Assembly: GCA_015232315.1 (NCBI GenBank)
Contig: JADFZZ010000026.1
Span: 1 to 64,000, forward strand
Length of the DNA: 64,000 nt
Source of the DNA: SAR324 cluster bacterium
GTDB lineage: Bacteria; SAR324; NAC60-12
Direction of reading: 5' to 3'
Below, piece after piece: positions 1-9,500 of the stretch; positions within the stretch are counted from its first letter, which is position 1; each line of letters opens with the position of its first letter. The translations under genes were made by a program, and so were the position numbers. The notes beneath the pieces were generated by a model. That model ran no database searches and was not told the origin of the DNA. It saw only the letters and a list, made by a program, of their open reading frames with translations.

Positions 1-187
1 TCGAAAATGTTCCTCTGAATTGGTCAATTTAGAACCAGTTGATGAGCTCTCTTTGGAAAAAGCCGCCTAGCGCATAAACCGTGCCAGTGCTTTAAATTGT
101 CAAAGAAATTTTTTTAGAAAACCCGAGTACTTGCTACAGATAAATTTATGTCATCCGGTTTGCTTCAAACCATCACTGAGGAACACC

Positions 188-640
188 ATGCATTTCATCA
201 ATCCCAAAACAGACTTTGCCTTCAAACGCATCTTTGGCGGAGAACACAGCAAGGACATCCTGATTTCCTTTCTCAATGCCCTGTTGCATCAGGATCAGCC
301 GGTCATTGCCGATCTGGAAATCCTCAATCCCTGGCAGGCGCCCCCAATTCGCGGCGTCAAGGACACCTACCTCGACATCAAGGCCCGCACCGCCAGTGGC
401 GACACCGTCATCATCGAAATGCAGGTGCTCAATGTCGAAGGCTTTGAAAAACGCATCCTGTACAATGCCGCCAAAGCCTATTCCCTCCAGTTGGCAACCG
501 GTGAGGATTACAGCCTCCTCAATCCTGTCATTGCCTTCGGGAATCAACGGGCCAGCCAACGACCCTCCGTGAGTACAAATCAAGCACAACAGCCAGATAA
601 ACCCACCCTTCAGAAGTCCAAAGGTAGGTGCTATCGCTAG
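188..640 (+). pseudogene. Truncated Rpn-family PD-(D/E)XK nuclease/transposase
   Basis: The first ~115 residues from ATG 188 match the N-terminal half of Rpn-type PD-(D/E)XK proteins (recombination-promoting nuclease / PDDEXK transposase family). They include the opening INPKTDFAFKRIFG, the Asp in KDTYLDIKA and the Glu in IIEMQV that form the nuclease core. Family members usually run to about 290-300 residues. Here homology stops after LNPVIA near position 535-540, and the remaining ~34 codons are read antisense through an IS3-family remnant lying on the opposite strand. The C-terminal half is therefore gone and the tail is junk sequence. A longer reading from TTG 131 adds residues that do not belong to the family. 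The gene is probably non-functional. Confidence 0.75.
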
Positions 641-920
641 CTCATACCTGATTGGGTTTTTCAGGCTTGAATTGGCGATCCAGCAAATTTTCCGCCACAG
701 GCCAGGGATGGCGGCTGTCTGTGGTCTGAATAAACCGTTTGTTCTGTGTTACCGTGACCTCAGCTTCTTTCATCAGGCTTCGCGCTTGAGTGCGTCCGCC
801 CTTGTGACCGTCCTTCCTCAACTGGGCAGACATTCTTCGGCTCCCGTAACTTTCACGGGTTTCCTGATGAATCTCTTTAACTCTGCCATTAGCAGAGGAT
901 CGGGAACATGCATACTCCAA
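541..920 (-). mobile_element. IS3-family transposase (orfB) remnant
   Basis: Read on the minus strand, this stretch encodes the middle of an IS3/IS150-type OrfB. It has a helical segment VKEIHQETRESYGSRRMSA, then the linker ending KPEKPNQV, then the start of the integrase core ([25 protein letters not shown]). An in-frame TGA at 642-644 replaces the expected Trp after KPNQV, so the frame is broken. Both ends are missing: there is no complete DDE triad, no orfA, and no terminal inverted repeats visible. The left edge coincides with the point where the Rpn gene loses homology, so this fragment, or the rearrangement that left it, truncated that gene. Confidence 0.75.
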
Positions 921-961
921 AGTTATTAGACCACAACAACGCTATATTTTTGGACGATCCC

Positions 962-3247
962 CTAGAAATCAGACAGCGGAAAGCTCAGGGTGACAAGTGT
1001 GAATTGATCAGGGATGCTTTCAATCTGAAACTTTCCCCGGTAGAGATCCATAAATTTTTTGACCAGGGCCAGTCCTAAGCCAAGTCCCTGTTGTTCATAC
1101 TTTTTCCTACCAAACTGCATGTAGGCGCCAATGCTGGTGATCTGCTCGGATGTCATCCCTCTACCAGCGTTTCGAATTTCAATAGAAATGCCTTGTTGTG
1201 AGATGCCTGACGTAATCTGAACCTGTGTTTCAGCGATGGAAAACTTGAAGGCATTGTCGAGGATTTCATGCATCATAGCCTCCAGATCTTCATCCAGAAT
1301 TTTAATAGAGATATCTTTCAGGTCCATTTGTAAATCATTGGATCGTTTGTAGTGCCGGGCGCGCTCCATGGCACAAGTCATAATGGTGGGAACAGGATTG
1401 AGCAGAGGAACATGTTGTCGGGATTGGGATGATTCCGGTCTGGCGGATTCAAGTTCCAGCGAGGCATACATCAAAAATTTTTCAACCACTTTCTGGAGTT
1501 TTTTACCTGAGTCATAAATAATTCCAGTAAGCTGTCGAATATCTTCAGGTGGCATCTGATCCTGGTTTCTCAGGAGGATTTCTGCTGATCCGTTAATGCC
1601 AAACAGTGCTGTGCGCAGTTCATGTGGCAGGGCGTATGTGATATTTTCACGCAGTTGCTCCAGTTTTTTCTCATATTTATGAACAACTTGCTCACGTTTC
1701 TCCAGGCGTATGGCGATGGCTTGCCTGAGTTCTGCCGCAGAGAAGGGTTTTTGTAAATAATCTTCAGCACCCAATTCCATGGCTTTGCGGAAATCTCGTT
1801 TTTCACCGCGACCAGTCATGAAAATGAAAGGAATCATACAAGTTTCCGGATTTTTTTTAATGGTTGTAAAAACATCATAACCGTGAATTTCCGGCATCAG
1901 TATGTCACATAAAATCAAATCAACCCGATGGTTTTTGGTAAATTGAAGTGCTTCATGGCCATCCTGAAAGCCAAGTGCCTGGTATCCTGATTTTTTTAAA
2001 AGAAGCGAAGTGGAATTCAACAGATCAAGATCATCATCGATGACCAGGATTGTGGTGCTGTCAGAAATAAGAGCGGTCTGGGAAAAAAATTTTTGAGACA
2101 CCGATGCGTGGTTAGAGTCGCTGACGGTGGTTTGGGTGAAGACCTGCTGTGAGACAATGCTTTTGGGGAGATAAATCTTAAAAGTGGTTCCATTTCCTTC
2201 CGAGCTTTTAAATTCAATACGTCCCTGATGGAGATCAATTCCTTTTTTGGCGATGGAAAGCCCAAGTCCTGTGCCATGAATGGTTTTTACGTTGGTTCCA
2301 CGATGGAATGGTTGAAACAGGTACAGTTGATCATTTTCTGGAATTCCAATGCCATGATCCTGAATTGTTAATAAAACATTGGAGTTTTCTTCGGAAATTT
2401 CAAAGATAATGTTCTGTCCATCCGGAGAATACTTAATGGCGTTTGAGAGCAGGTTGGACAAAATATAGTGGAGCCATTTGCGGTCCAATGAAACACTCAG
2501 AGCGGGGATTGCCGCATGAAATTTAATTTTAGGAGTGTTTTGGGGCATGAGTTCAAAAGAAGTCACCAGTTCTTTACAAAAGGAAATGATATCAAACTGG
2601 CTGGTGTTGAGTATGAGATTCTGTTCGTCAGATTGACCTAAAATTAAAATATCATCCACCAGTTGACTCATGTTTTGGGCTGAAGTCTGGATTCGCTTGA
2701 AACATTTATTCATATCCTCTTCGGACAGTTCTTTTTGGAAAGATTCCAAATACTCCCCGGTGTTGAGCATGACCATCAGCGGATTGCGGAATTCATGGGT
2801 GACCATTGAGACAAACCGGGATTTCATTTCATTGATATAACGCAGATGCTGATTCACACGGCGTAAATGAACCAAATGATTTCTGGTCGCGAGCACAGCG
2901 CCGATACGGGCTTTCAATACGAGTTCATTCAAGGGTTTTGTGATGTAGTCAGCGGCACCATTTTCAAAGCAGGTAGCCAGTACTTTGTCAGTGGTATCGG
3001 CTGTCAGCATGATGACGGGAATTTCACGAAATGTCGCATGATTCCGGAGTTCCTTCAGCAGTGTGATGCCATCCTTTCGGGGCATATTGATGTCCAGTAG
3101 AATCAAACTGAATGATTCATCCTGCAACGTCGGGATCACATAATCCGGATCGGTGACATAACCCGTCTGGTAATGGAGTTTTTGCAATATTGTTTCAACA
3201 TGTCTGCATACCAGTTGCTCATCATCAACAATAAGAATATTTTCCAT
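962..3247 (-). CDS. Soluble double hybrid kinase, REC-HK-REC-HK
   Basis: A 761-residue cytoplasmic signalling protein with no membrane segment. Receiver 1 covers about residues 1-120 (phospho-Asp52 in LLDINMP, Lys104). Kinase core 1 has His151 in THEFRNP, an N-box near residue 269 and G-boxes with GTGLGLSIAKK. Receiver 2 covers about 397-515 (Asp448 in LCDILMP, Lys500). A second dimerisation domain follows with His542 in LPHELRT and a second ATPase domain at about 640-760 (HEILDNAFKFS, GLGLGLALVKK). The start has a GAGG site 4 nt upstream and lies 9 nt after the preceding membrane kinase, so the two are probably co-transcribed and may form a phosphorelay. No output domain is visible. Tandem receiver-kinase duplication within one chain is uncommon. 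Confidence 0.9.
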   Translation of the reverse strand: MENILIVDDEQLVCRHVETILQKLHYQTGYVTDPDYVIPTLQDESFSLILLDINMPRKDGITLLKELRNHATFREIPVIMLTADTTDKVLATCFENGAADYITKPLNELVLKARIGAVLATRNHLVHLRRVNQHLRYINEMKSRFVSMVTHEFRNPLMVMLNTGEYLESFQKELSEEDMNKCFKRIQTSAQNMSQLVDDILILGQSDEQNLILNTSQFDIISFCKELVTSFELMPQNTPKIKFHAAIPALSVSLDRKWLHYILSNLLSNAIKYSPDGQNIIFEISEENSNVLLTIQDHGIGIPENDQLYLFQPFHRGTNVKTIHGTGLGLSIAKKGIDLHQGRIEFKSSEGNGTTFKIYLPKSIVSQQVFTQTTVSDSNHASVSQKFFSQTALISDSTTILVIDDDLDLLNSTSLLLKKSGYQALGFQDGHEALQFTKNHRVDLILCDILMPEIHGYDVFTTIKKNPETCMIPFIFMTGRGEKRDFRKAMELGAEDYLQKPFSAAELRQAIAIRLEKREQVVHKYEKKLEQLRENITYALPHELRTALFGINGSAEILLRNQDQMPPEDIRQLTGIIYDSGKKLQKVVEKFLMYASLELESARPESSQSRQHVPLLNPVPTIMTCAMERARHYKRSNDLQMDLKDISIKILDEDLEAMMHEILDNAFKFSIAETQVQITSGISQQGISIEIRNAGRGMTSEQITSIGAYMQFGRKKYEQQGLGLGLALVKKFMDLYRGKFQIESIPDQFTLVTLSFPLSDF

Positions 3248-3256
3248 TTTTCCTCA

Positions 3257-5839
3257 TCAGTTTTTAGTTTGCAGATTTAAGATGATATTATCGAGAATTT
3301 GACCAAAAAGCGTTTCGTTTCGCTCATGAGTTGCTTGATGAAGTTGAGCCAGGCTTCCACGATAAATGCTCTGATACGATTCGATCAATTGCTGAATTTG
3401 TGTGATTTTTTTGAAGAGTTTGTCTTGTCTGAAAAAATGAATTTGTTTCAATTCCTCAAAATGGTTCAATAATGATGCTTCCATTTCATAGGGAAGAGAT
3501 GGCAATGATTCTTGCCGGGCGACTGTGGGCCCGGAGCGATCCGAACGAAGATATTTCACCAGAGCAGGGATCAGTTTGTGATATTCCAGGGGTTTCGTCA
3601 AATATTCAGAAACACCGGCCTGGAGTGCTTCCTGCTGTTGCTCGACAAAGGCATGCGCTGAAAGAATCACAATGGCCGTTTTCTCATGTTCCGGATTTTT
3701 CCGGATTCTTCTAATGGCTTCCAGTCCATCCATAACGGGCATGTTCAAATCCATGATGACCAGATCCGGTTTGAGTTCAAATGTTTTTTCAACTCCGAGC
3801 AATCCATTGGCCGCAATATGAATCTGAAGATGAAACGTGTCAAAAATCGCCTGAACCACAGCCTGGTTCATGGGGTTGTCTTCCACAAGGAGCACAAGGT
3901 TGTCAGGTGAAAAATGATAATAAGCAGGATCCATTGAAACCAGGTTGCTCCCTTCGGTCGAAATTTCAAGGGGCAAACTGACGGTGAATCGTGAGCCTTT
4001 GTCAGGAGTACTGTCCAATTGTATCGTCCCTTTCATCAACTGGACCAACTGGAGGGTAATGGTGAGTCCGAGTCCGGTTCCGGTCACTTCCTGCGGTTGA
4101 TTATGAGCTTGAGTAAATGACTCAAAAACCTGTTGCTGTTCTTCAGGCGCAATACCGACCCCTTCATCCTCAACTTCCAGAAGCAACTGGTTTTCCCGTA
4201 TGATTCCCCGGAGATAAACTGTTTTTCCGGGTGGGGTGAATTTGATCGCGTTGCTCAACAGATTCATCATGATTTGATTGATTTTGGTACGGTCGCCAAC
4301 AATCAATCGAGGCAACGCAGGGTCAAGATCATAGATGAATTTGAGACTTTTCTGCCCTGCTGAAACCTTATAAATATGATACATACTCTGGATCATCAGT
4401 TTAATATCAAGGGATTCCCGGTTCAGTGTCATGCGCCCGGCCTCAATTTTTGAAAGATCCAGAATATTGTTGATCAACTCAACCAGGGTGTTGCCACTGA
4501 CATGGATGTTTTGCAGATAATCCTGGAACTGTAGGGGAAGCACACTTTTCTGGTGCATCAATACCTGGGTAAAACCGATAATCGCATTCAGTGGTGTGCG
4601 GATTTCATGGCTCATGTTGGCCAGAAACCTGGTTTTTGCACGGTTGGCAGAATCAGCCTCCATTTTAGCGTCTTCCAATTCCATCTCGATCTTTTTTTGT
4701 TGTGACAGATCCCGGATAATGGATTGAATGACAGGTTTTTTATCCAGCGAGAACGTACTTGCCGAAACGGCGGCGGGAAACTCGAGTCCATTTTTTTTCC
4801 TGCAGAAGGTTTCGAACTGGAAAAATCCCTGCTTCTGCAAAATCTCATGGGCCATTTGTGAAATGAGATTGCCTGCCTCGGTAAACAGTTTATCAGAGGG
4901 CAAGTGGAGTAATTCTTCCCGGGAATATTCAAACAGGTCTAAAAACCGGTGGTTGACATCCAGTACGGTTCCTTCGATGTTGTGCAAAATGACACCATCA
5001 TTGGAATTATAAAACAGGTTTTTATATTTTTCCTGATTCTCACCAATCTTTTCACGATGATAGCGCTGAAGTTCTTCCTCCACCATTTTTCGAATGTTGA
5101 TTTCCTGCTGAAGTTTGGTGATTTTCTGATTGATGGAGCGTTGCAATGTTTCAAAACTCTGAGCCAGAATTCCTATTTCATCAGCACGATGATAGTCAAA
5201 GTCCTGATTATAATGTCCTTCCGCAATTCGAAGTGCTTTTTCAGTGAGCGTTCGGATGGGGGAACTGATAAACTTTGCCGAGAGAATTGCCAGAATAACT
5301 CCCAGGGTGATGGCTCCGAGTGCCATTGACAGAATTCTGATCCGGATGGTGGACATTTCATGATAGGCCTTGTCCAGCGTGAACCGGACAAGCAGAAGCG
5401 CGAACATTTGCTGATCAATGTTGATTGGACGTGAAATCACAAAGAGATTTCCGGAATAGTTATGGATCTGATTGAGAGACTCAGGAAAATGTTCTTGCTG
5501 GTCAAACACTTGACCGTCATGCTGATGATCGTTGTGGGTCATGATGTGCCAATCCTGGGTGTCAATGATCATCACTTCTGTGACATTGATTTCTTTGGCA
5601 AGGGTATCTACAAAATTATCCAGAATATCCTTGTTATAGATGACAAACGGATTCGACATGGAGAGTGCCGCGATTTCAGTGAGATTCAGGAGTGTATTTT
5701 CTGTTTGTGTCTTGATGGATTCTTCCAGCGAGGCAAGTAAATAGGTCATGATCAGCAGTGCCATACTCACAATCGGAACTGAAGAAATGATGACCAGTTT
5801 GTAGCCCAGCGGCCATTTGTTAAAATATCGCAGAATCAT
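3257..5839 (-). CDS. Membrane hybrid histidine kinase (HAMP-PAS-HK-REC)
   Basis: An 860-residue sensor kinase. TM1 spans about 14-36. A periplasmic sensory region lies at 37-165, followed by TM2 at about 168-190, HAMP at about 190-245, a coiled linker and a PAS domain at about 270-385. The kinase core has His411 in SHEIRTPLNAI, N-box at about 526-532 (MMNLLSNAIKF) and G-boxes including GTGLGLTI. The receiver at about 647-765 has Asp697 in IMDLNMP. The C-terminal ~80 residues are helical and not recognised. The ATG lies 1 nt after the stop of the solute-binding protein gene (TGA-C-ATG), so translation is probably coupled. The arrangement suggests that the binding protein presents a ligand to this sensor; that is inference from position. 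Confidence 0.92.
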   Translation of the reverse strand: MILRYFNKWPLGYKLVIISSVPIVSMALLIMTYLLASLEESIKTQTENTLLNLTEIAALSMSNPFVIYNKDILDNFVDTLAKEINVTEVMIIDTQDWHIMTHNDHQHDGQVFDQQEHFPESLNQIHNYSGNLFVISRPINIDQQMFALLLVRFTLDKAYHEMSTIRIRILSMALGAITLGVILAILSAKFISSPIRTLTEKALRIAEGHYNQDFDYHRADEIGILAQSFETLQRSINQKITKLQQEINIRKMVEEELQRYHREKIGENQEKYKNLFYNSNDGVILHNIEGTVLDVNHRFLDLFEYSREELLHLPSDKLFTEAGNLISQMAHEILQKQGFFQFETFCRKKNGLEFPAAVSASTFSLDKKPVIQSIIRDLSQQKKIEMELEDAKMEADSANRAKTRFLANMSHEIRTPLNAIIGFTQVLMHQKSVLPLQFQDYLQNIHVSGNTLVELINNILDLSKIEAGRMTLNRESLDIKLMIQSMYHIYKVSAGQKSLKFIYDLDPALPRLIVGDRTKINQIMMNLLSNAIKFTPPGKTVYLRGIIRENQLLLEVEDEGVGIAPEEQQQVFESFTQAHNQPQEVTGTGLGLTITLQLVQLMKGTIQLDSTPDKGSRFTVSLPLEISTEGSNLVSMDPAYYHFSPDNLVLLVEDNPMNQAVVQAIFDTFHLQIHIAANGLLGVEKTFELKPDLVIMDLNMPVMDGLEAIRRIRKNPEHEKTAIVILSAHAFVEQQQEALQAGVSEYLTKPLEYHKLIPALVKYLRSDRSGPTVARQESLPSLPYEMEASLLNHFEELKQIHFFRQDKLFKKITQIQQLIESYQSIYRGSLAQLHQATHERNETLFGQILDNIILNLQTKN

Positions 5840-5840
5840 G

Positions 5841-7382
5841 TCAACGCTCTGTCTTCAGATACACCTGACGGAGATCGGGGAAACCGGAGGGGGCAGGAAT
5901 GAAGTTGTGAACGAAATGGTTGCGGTATGCGTAAAACTCCTGGGCCGCATAGCCAAAAATCATGGGCGCATCCTCGAAAACAATACGCTGAATTTCCTGA
6001 TAGAGACGTTTTCGAACCTCAGAATCCAGTGCGGCCTCCGCTTCAATAAACAACTGATCCACTTTGGGACTTGAATAGCCGGAATAATTGCCGCGTCCTC
6101 CTGTCTGTAGTTTTGGAATCATGATGTCCACAGGATCCAGCGTGGTATTCCCCCATGAGGTTACAAACAGATTCCATGTTGCTTCAGCACCAAGTTGTGG
6201 CGGTTTTCTTTCCTCAATTTCTTCAATCTGTGAAACCAACCCTGCCCGGGTCAGAAAAGAAGCGAGGGTAAAAGCAAATCTGGAATTCTCTCGTGGGGTC
6301 ATGATTTTTATCGGAGTGCCCCTGGTGATGCCAGCCTTTCTCAGTATGGATGCCGCTTGTAGTGGATCATAGGGGTAGGGTTTCAGGTCAGGATCAAAGG
6401 AAAAAGTATCAGCCTGAAGAATGGTTGGAAGTGTCTGACCATGTCCATATAGAATTGTCTGAACCACCACATTTTTATCAATCAGATAATTCAGTGCCTG
6501 CCGGACGTTGATCTGGTCAAAAGGTGGTTTGGTCACATTGATATCAGCAAAAAAACTTCGGGTTGCTTTAATAAAGGCAACACCAATATCTGTAGAACTT
6601 CCAAGAATTGACAACGAATCGACCGGAACCTGATGAATGATGTCACATTCGCCTTTCTTCAGTTGCGCAATTTGTGAGGTGAAACCATTGACTTTTTTGA
6701 AAATCAGAAAGCGGGGCAGTAATTCAGGTGGAATGGCTGTGTCAGGAGTCTGATGATATCCAGAGTAGCGTTCCATCACCAGTTCTTGATCAGTTTGCAT
6801 TTCTACAAAACGAAAAGGACCAGTGCCGATAGTTTTTTTTACCATTGGCCTCTGTGTGTCATGAGCTGGAATAATTTCCTGAAGTGACAGCATCAGCGGT
6901 AAGATTGGCCAGGGTTGTTTTGTTTTGAACCGGACAGTGTAGGGATCAACCGCCGTAACCGAAGTGATATGCTCAAACAGGCCTTTGCGGGCAGACTGTT
7001 CAGAACTTGTTTCCTCAAGGATTCGTTGAAAGGTAAAAACAACATCTTTGGCGGTAAATCGAGAGCCATCATGAAAGGTGACATCATGTTTAAGCTGGAA
7101 CTCCCAGGTTGTCTGGTCCACAGCGTTCCAGTGGGCTGCCAACTGTGGCACAATTTCCATCTTCTGGTTACGGGTGGTGAGACTTTCAAACATATGTTTC
7201 AGCACCATTTGGGTTTCTCGATCCCGGTGGGCTGTAGGATCAAGAGACTGGATCGGGGAAACGCTACACCAGATCAGGGTTTGCTCACGCGGCCTGGATG
7301 CTGATTGCGCGGATGCTGATTGGATTTGAACCAATAGCAGACATAAAACAATAGTCGAAAAGCTCCATTGTTTTCGGAACAT
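5841..7382 (-). CDS. Family-5 extracellular solute-binding protein (DppA/OppA-like)
   Basis: A 513-residue secreted protein. A signal peptide covers about residues 1-25 and ends in SASA. The rest matches the SBP_bac_5 fold that binds peptides, nickel or other small ligands for ABC importers: SVSPIQSLDPTAHRD near the N-terminus, DVTFHDGSRFTAKDVVFTF, then a long two-lobe body. A strong AGGAGG site lies 4 nt before the ATG. No ABC permease or ATPase is nearby; instead two hybrid kinases follow directly. Binding-protein genes fused by operon to kinases usually serve sensing rather than uptake, so a receptor role is likely. The ligand cannot be told from sequence. Confidence 0.88.
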   Translation of the reverse strand: MFRKQWSFSTIVLCLLLVQIQSASAQSASRPREQTLIWCSVSPIQSLDPTAHRDRETQMVLKHMFESLTTRNQKMEIVPQLAAHWNAVDQTTWEFQLKHDVTFHDGSRFTAKDVVFTFQRILEETSSEQSARKGLFEHITSVTAVDPYTVRFKTKQPWPILPLMLSLQEIIPAHDTQRPMVKKTIGTGPFRFVEMQTDQELVMERYSGYHQTPDTAIPPELLPRFLIFKKVNGFTSQIAQLKKGECDIIHQVPVDSLSILGSSTDIGVAFIKATRSFFADINVTKPPFDQINVRQALNYLIDKNVVVQTILYGHGQTLPTILQADTFSFDPDLKPYPYDPLQAASILRKAGITRGTPIKIMTPRENSRFAFTLASFLTRAGLVSQIEEIEERKPPQLGAEATWNLFVTSWGNTTLDPVDIMIPKLQTGGRGNYSGYSSPKVDQLFIEAEAALDSEVRKRLYQEIQRIVFEDAPMIFGYAAQEFYAYRNHFVHNFIPAPSGFPDLRQVYLKTER

Positions 7383-7538
7383 AAGACCTCCTGTGATCTT
7401 TAAATGAAAAACGCCCGGCTTGAATCAATCAGCCTTTATATTTCATTATCAACAGGGCAACTTTTCGACAATAGATATTTGATGAAAAAGTGAAAAACCT
7501 TGAGGAGAGGTCATACCGAATTATCGGGAAACACGCTG

Positions 7539-8291
7539 TTAAAACGGCACAAAACTTTGTACCAGGGATCCGATGATCAGATGCCAGCCATCAACCAGGA
7601 CAAACAGCATCAATTTGAAGGGAAGTGAAATCATGACAGGTGGCAGCATCATCATACCCATGGCCATCAGAATGGATGATACCACCATGTCAATGACCAG
7701 AAAGGGGACGTACAAAATAAAACCTATCTGAAAGGCTGTTTTAAGTTCACTGATGACAAAGGCCGGAATCACAACCCATACGGGCACATCATCAATCGTT
7801 TTGGGACGTGAAAGTTTGGCAATTTTCACAAACAGAGCCAGATCTTTTTCCCGGGTAAAGCGTTGCATGAATCGTTTGACCGGAATCACTGAGCGTTCCA
7901 GGAATGTTTGTTGGCTCATTTGATTGTTGAGATAAGGCTTCAGCGCTGTCTGGTTGACTTCTTCCCAGACAGGCATCATGACAAACAGTGTTAAAAACAG
8001 CGCCAGTCCCAGAATAACCTGGTTGGGTGGGGTTTGCGGGGTTCCAATGGCTTGTCGGAGAAATGACAGCACAATGATAAACCGGGTGAAAGAGGTGGTC
8101 ATGATGAACAGCGCGGGAGCCAGTGTCAGAATGGTGAGCAGAAAAACAATCTGCAGGGATGAGGACACTTGCTGTGGCGTTGTGGCGGAATCAATACTGA
8201 TGTTGATGCCCGGTATCGGCGATTGGGCATGAATCAGACTGCCACCGGCGATAAGGAACACAAGAATGAATATCAGTCGTTGCCATTTCAC
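7539..8291 (-). CDS. fliP: Flagellar type III export gate protein FliP
   Basis: A 250-residue inner-membrane protein. It has a cleavable N-terminal signal (residues ~1-22), then four hydrophobic segments. Diagnostic stretches are TSFTRFIIVLSFLRQAIGT, the loop LARP-like region PKTIDDVPVWVVIPAFVISELKTAF, and MGMMMLPPVMISLPFKLMLFVL near the C-terminus. FliP builds the export gate with FliQ and FliR inside the flagellar basal body. It starts 11 nt after fliO and is the last flagellar gene of this transcript; the usual fliQ-fliR-flhB continuation is absent and a solute-binding/kinase operon follows 156 nt later. Confidence 0.95.
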   Translation of the reverse strand: MKWQRLIFILVFLIAGGSLIHAQSPIPGINISIDSATTPQQVSSSLQIVFLLTILTLAPALFIMTTSFTRFIIVLSFLRQAIGTPQTPPNQVILGLALFLTLFVMMPVWEEVNQTALKPYLNNQMSQQTFLERSVIPVKRFMQRFTREKDLALFVKIAKLSRPKTIDDVPVWVVIPAFVISELKTAFQIGFILYVPFLVIDMVVSSILMAMGMMMLPPVMISLPFKLMLFVLVDGWHLIIGSLVQSFVPF

Positions 8292-8302
8292 AGGTTTCCT
8301 GT

Positions 8303-9472
8303 TCAGTTAAGCGGTTTGAGTGATTTGAGCTTTTGTGCCAGTTTTTGTGAGAAATCTGACATGGCAGATTCCTCGGAATCTTCAGTTGCTGAAACTTCAG
8401 CAACTGTTTGTCGAGACGCATTGCCGGGCGGTTCTGGTTGACTCTGCGGGGGTGCCTGCGTTTTTTTTCTGGGTTTGGGTGGTAATGATGGATTCGGCGT
8501 TGTCTGTTTTTCAGCAGATTCAATGATCTTTGATTTTTGCCGGGCCTGTTGCAGAACCGATAAAAATTCTGCCCGAGCCTGTGTTTCATTGAAGGAAATA
8601 TTGCCGTCCTTGACATCCACCTGATTCAGAAACGCCTGATCTTCCTTGCTACGGACTTCTGTCAGAAAATTGATGGCATTGGGGGTGATCCCACAGGCAA
8701 AATACTGGTTATTGATTTCCAGAACAACAATTTTTTGTTTGGGCCCCACATAAAATGATGAAATAATTTTGACAGGAAAACGGCTTTGAAGCTTGGGAAG
8801 TTTTCCTGATAAAAAACGGTTGTAGCCATAGGCCAGCAGATAAATCAACATCAGAATGACCAGCAGTGCCAGAATCAGAACCAGCATGGTCGAGATCCAG
8901 TTTTCTTCCGGGCTGGTGGAAAACGATGACTCAGAGATGGGGCTGGATTCTGATGGAACCCCTTCTTCCAGGGTGAAGGTTTCAGGCAGGCGTCCGTTCA
9001 TGGCTTTTTGAGCCATTTCAGATTCAAAGTTTTTATCGACAGGGGACAATGGTTGTGATTTTAACAGTGCAACCCGGTCCAGATCGATAGAAAGTGTATT
9101 TTTATCGCGGATCATCCGGTATTTGCCTTCAGGGGTAACTCGGGGAGGTATGAGAACAATTTCCATCAGCAGAGCCGCACTGCCTTGCGTGATACGAATA
9201 AATTTGATCAGGGGATTGGCCTCTGGAGTGATGAGACTCGACAAACCTGTGCGAATATCAACGTCAGACAGGCGAAGGCTGAAGAATCCTTCTTCAAAAT
9301 TGAGAACAGGTTCCTGTTGCAGAATCTCCCTGAATTCAAGGGTGACACGTTCATGGTGGTTCAGCGTGGAAAACTGGACATTGAGCAGGGTGTTTTGATT
9401 GGCGGCAACCGGCAGTATTCCTGCCAGAAGATACAGTATCAGCGTGAGAGTAAAGTGGTGATAACAGCGCAT
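8303..9472 (-). CDS. fliO: Flagellar biosynthesis protein FliO with long periplasmic N-domain
   Basis: A 389-residue membrane protein. The ATG at 9472 is preferred over an upstream in-frame start because AAGGAAGG lies just upstream and a signal peptide (about residues 1-24) follows directly. Residues 25-140 form a beta-rich periplasmic region resembling AMIN-type domains, followed by a low-complexity linker. A single membrane span lies at about 195-217. The cytosolic FliO domain (FPVKIISSFYVGPKQKIVVLE) is next, and the tail is Pro/Gln/Ser-rich. Canonical FliO is roughly 100-150 residues, so the N-domain and tail are extensions. FliO helps assemble the FliP ring. It lies between fliN (28 nt) and fliP (11 nt). 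Confidence 0.82.
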   Translation of the reverse strand: MRCYHHFTLTLILYLLAGILPVAANQNTLLNVQFSTLNHHERVTLEFREILQQEPVLNFEEGFFSLRLSDVDIRTGLSSLITPEANPLIKFIRITQGSAALLMEIVLIPPRVTPEGKYRMIRDKNTLSIDLDRVALLKSQPLSPVDKNFESEMAQKAMNGRLPETFTLEEGVPSESSPISESSFSTSPEENWISTMLVLILALLVILMLIYLLAYGYNRFLSGKLPKLQSRFPVKIISSFYVGPKQKIVVLEINNQYFACGITPNAINFLTEVRSKEDQAFLNQVDVKDGNISFNETQARAEFLSVLQQARQKSKIIESAEKQTTPNPSLPPKPRKKTQAPPQSQPEPPGNASRQTVAEVSATEDSEESAMSDFSQKLAQKLKSLKPLN

Positions 9473-9500
9473 GCGTTCCTTCCTTGAATTCAGGGAATTG

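Noticed and set aside
2-70. Open frame of 23 codons ending in TAG at the left edge
   Set aside because: Could be the end of a gene outside the window, but 23 codons with no recognisable motif are not enough support.
642-920. Stand-alone 92-residue gene on the minus strand
   Set aside because: It is an internal piece of an IS3 transposase that continues past its TGA stop into more transposase sequence.
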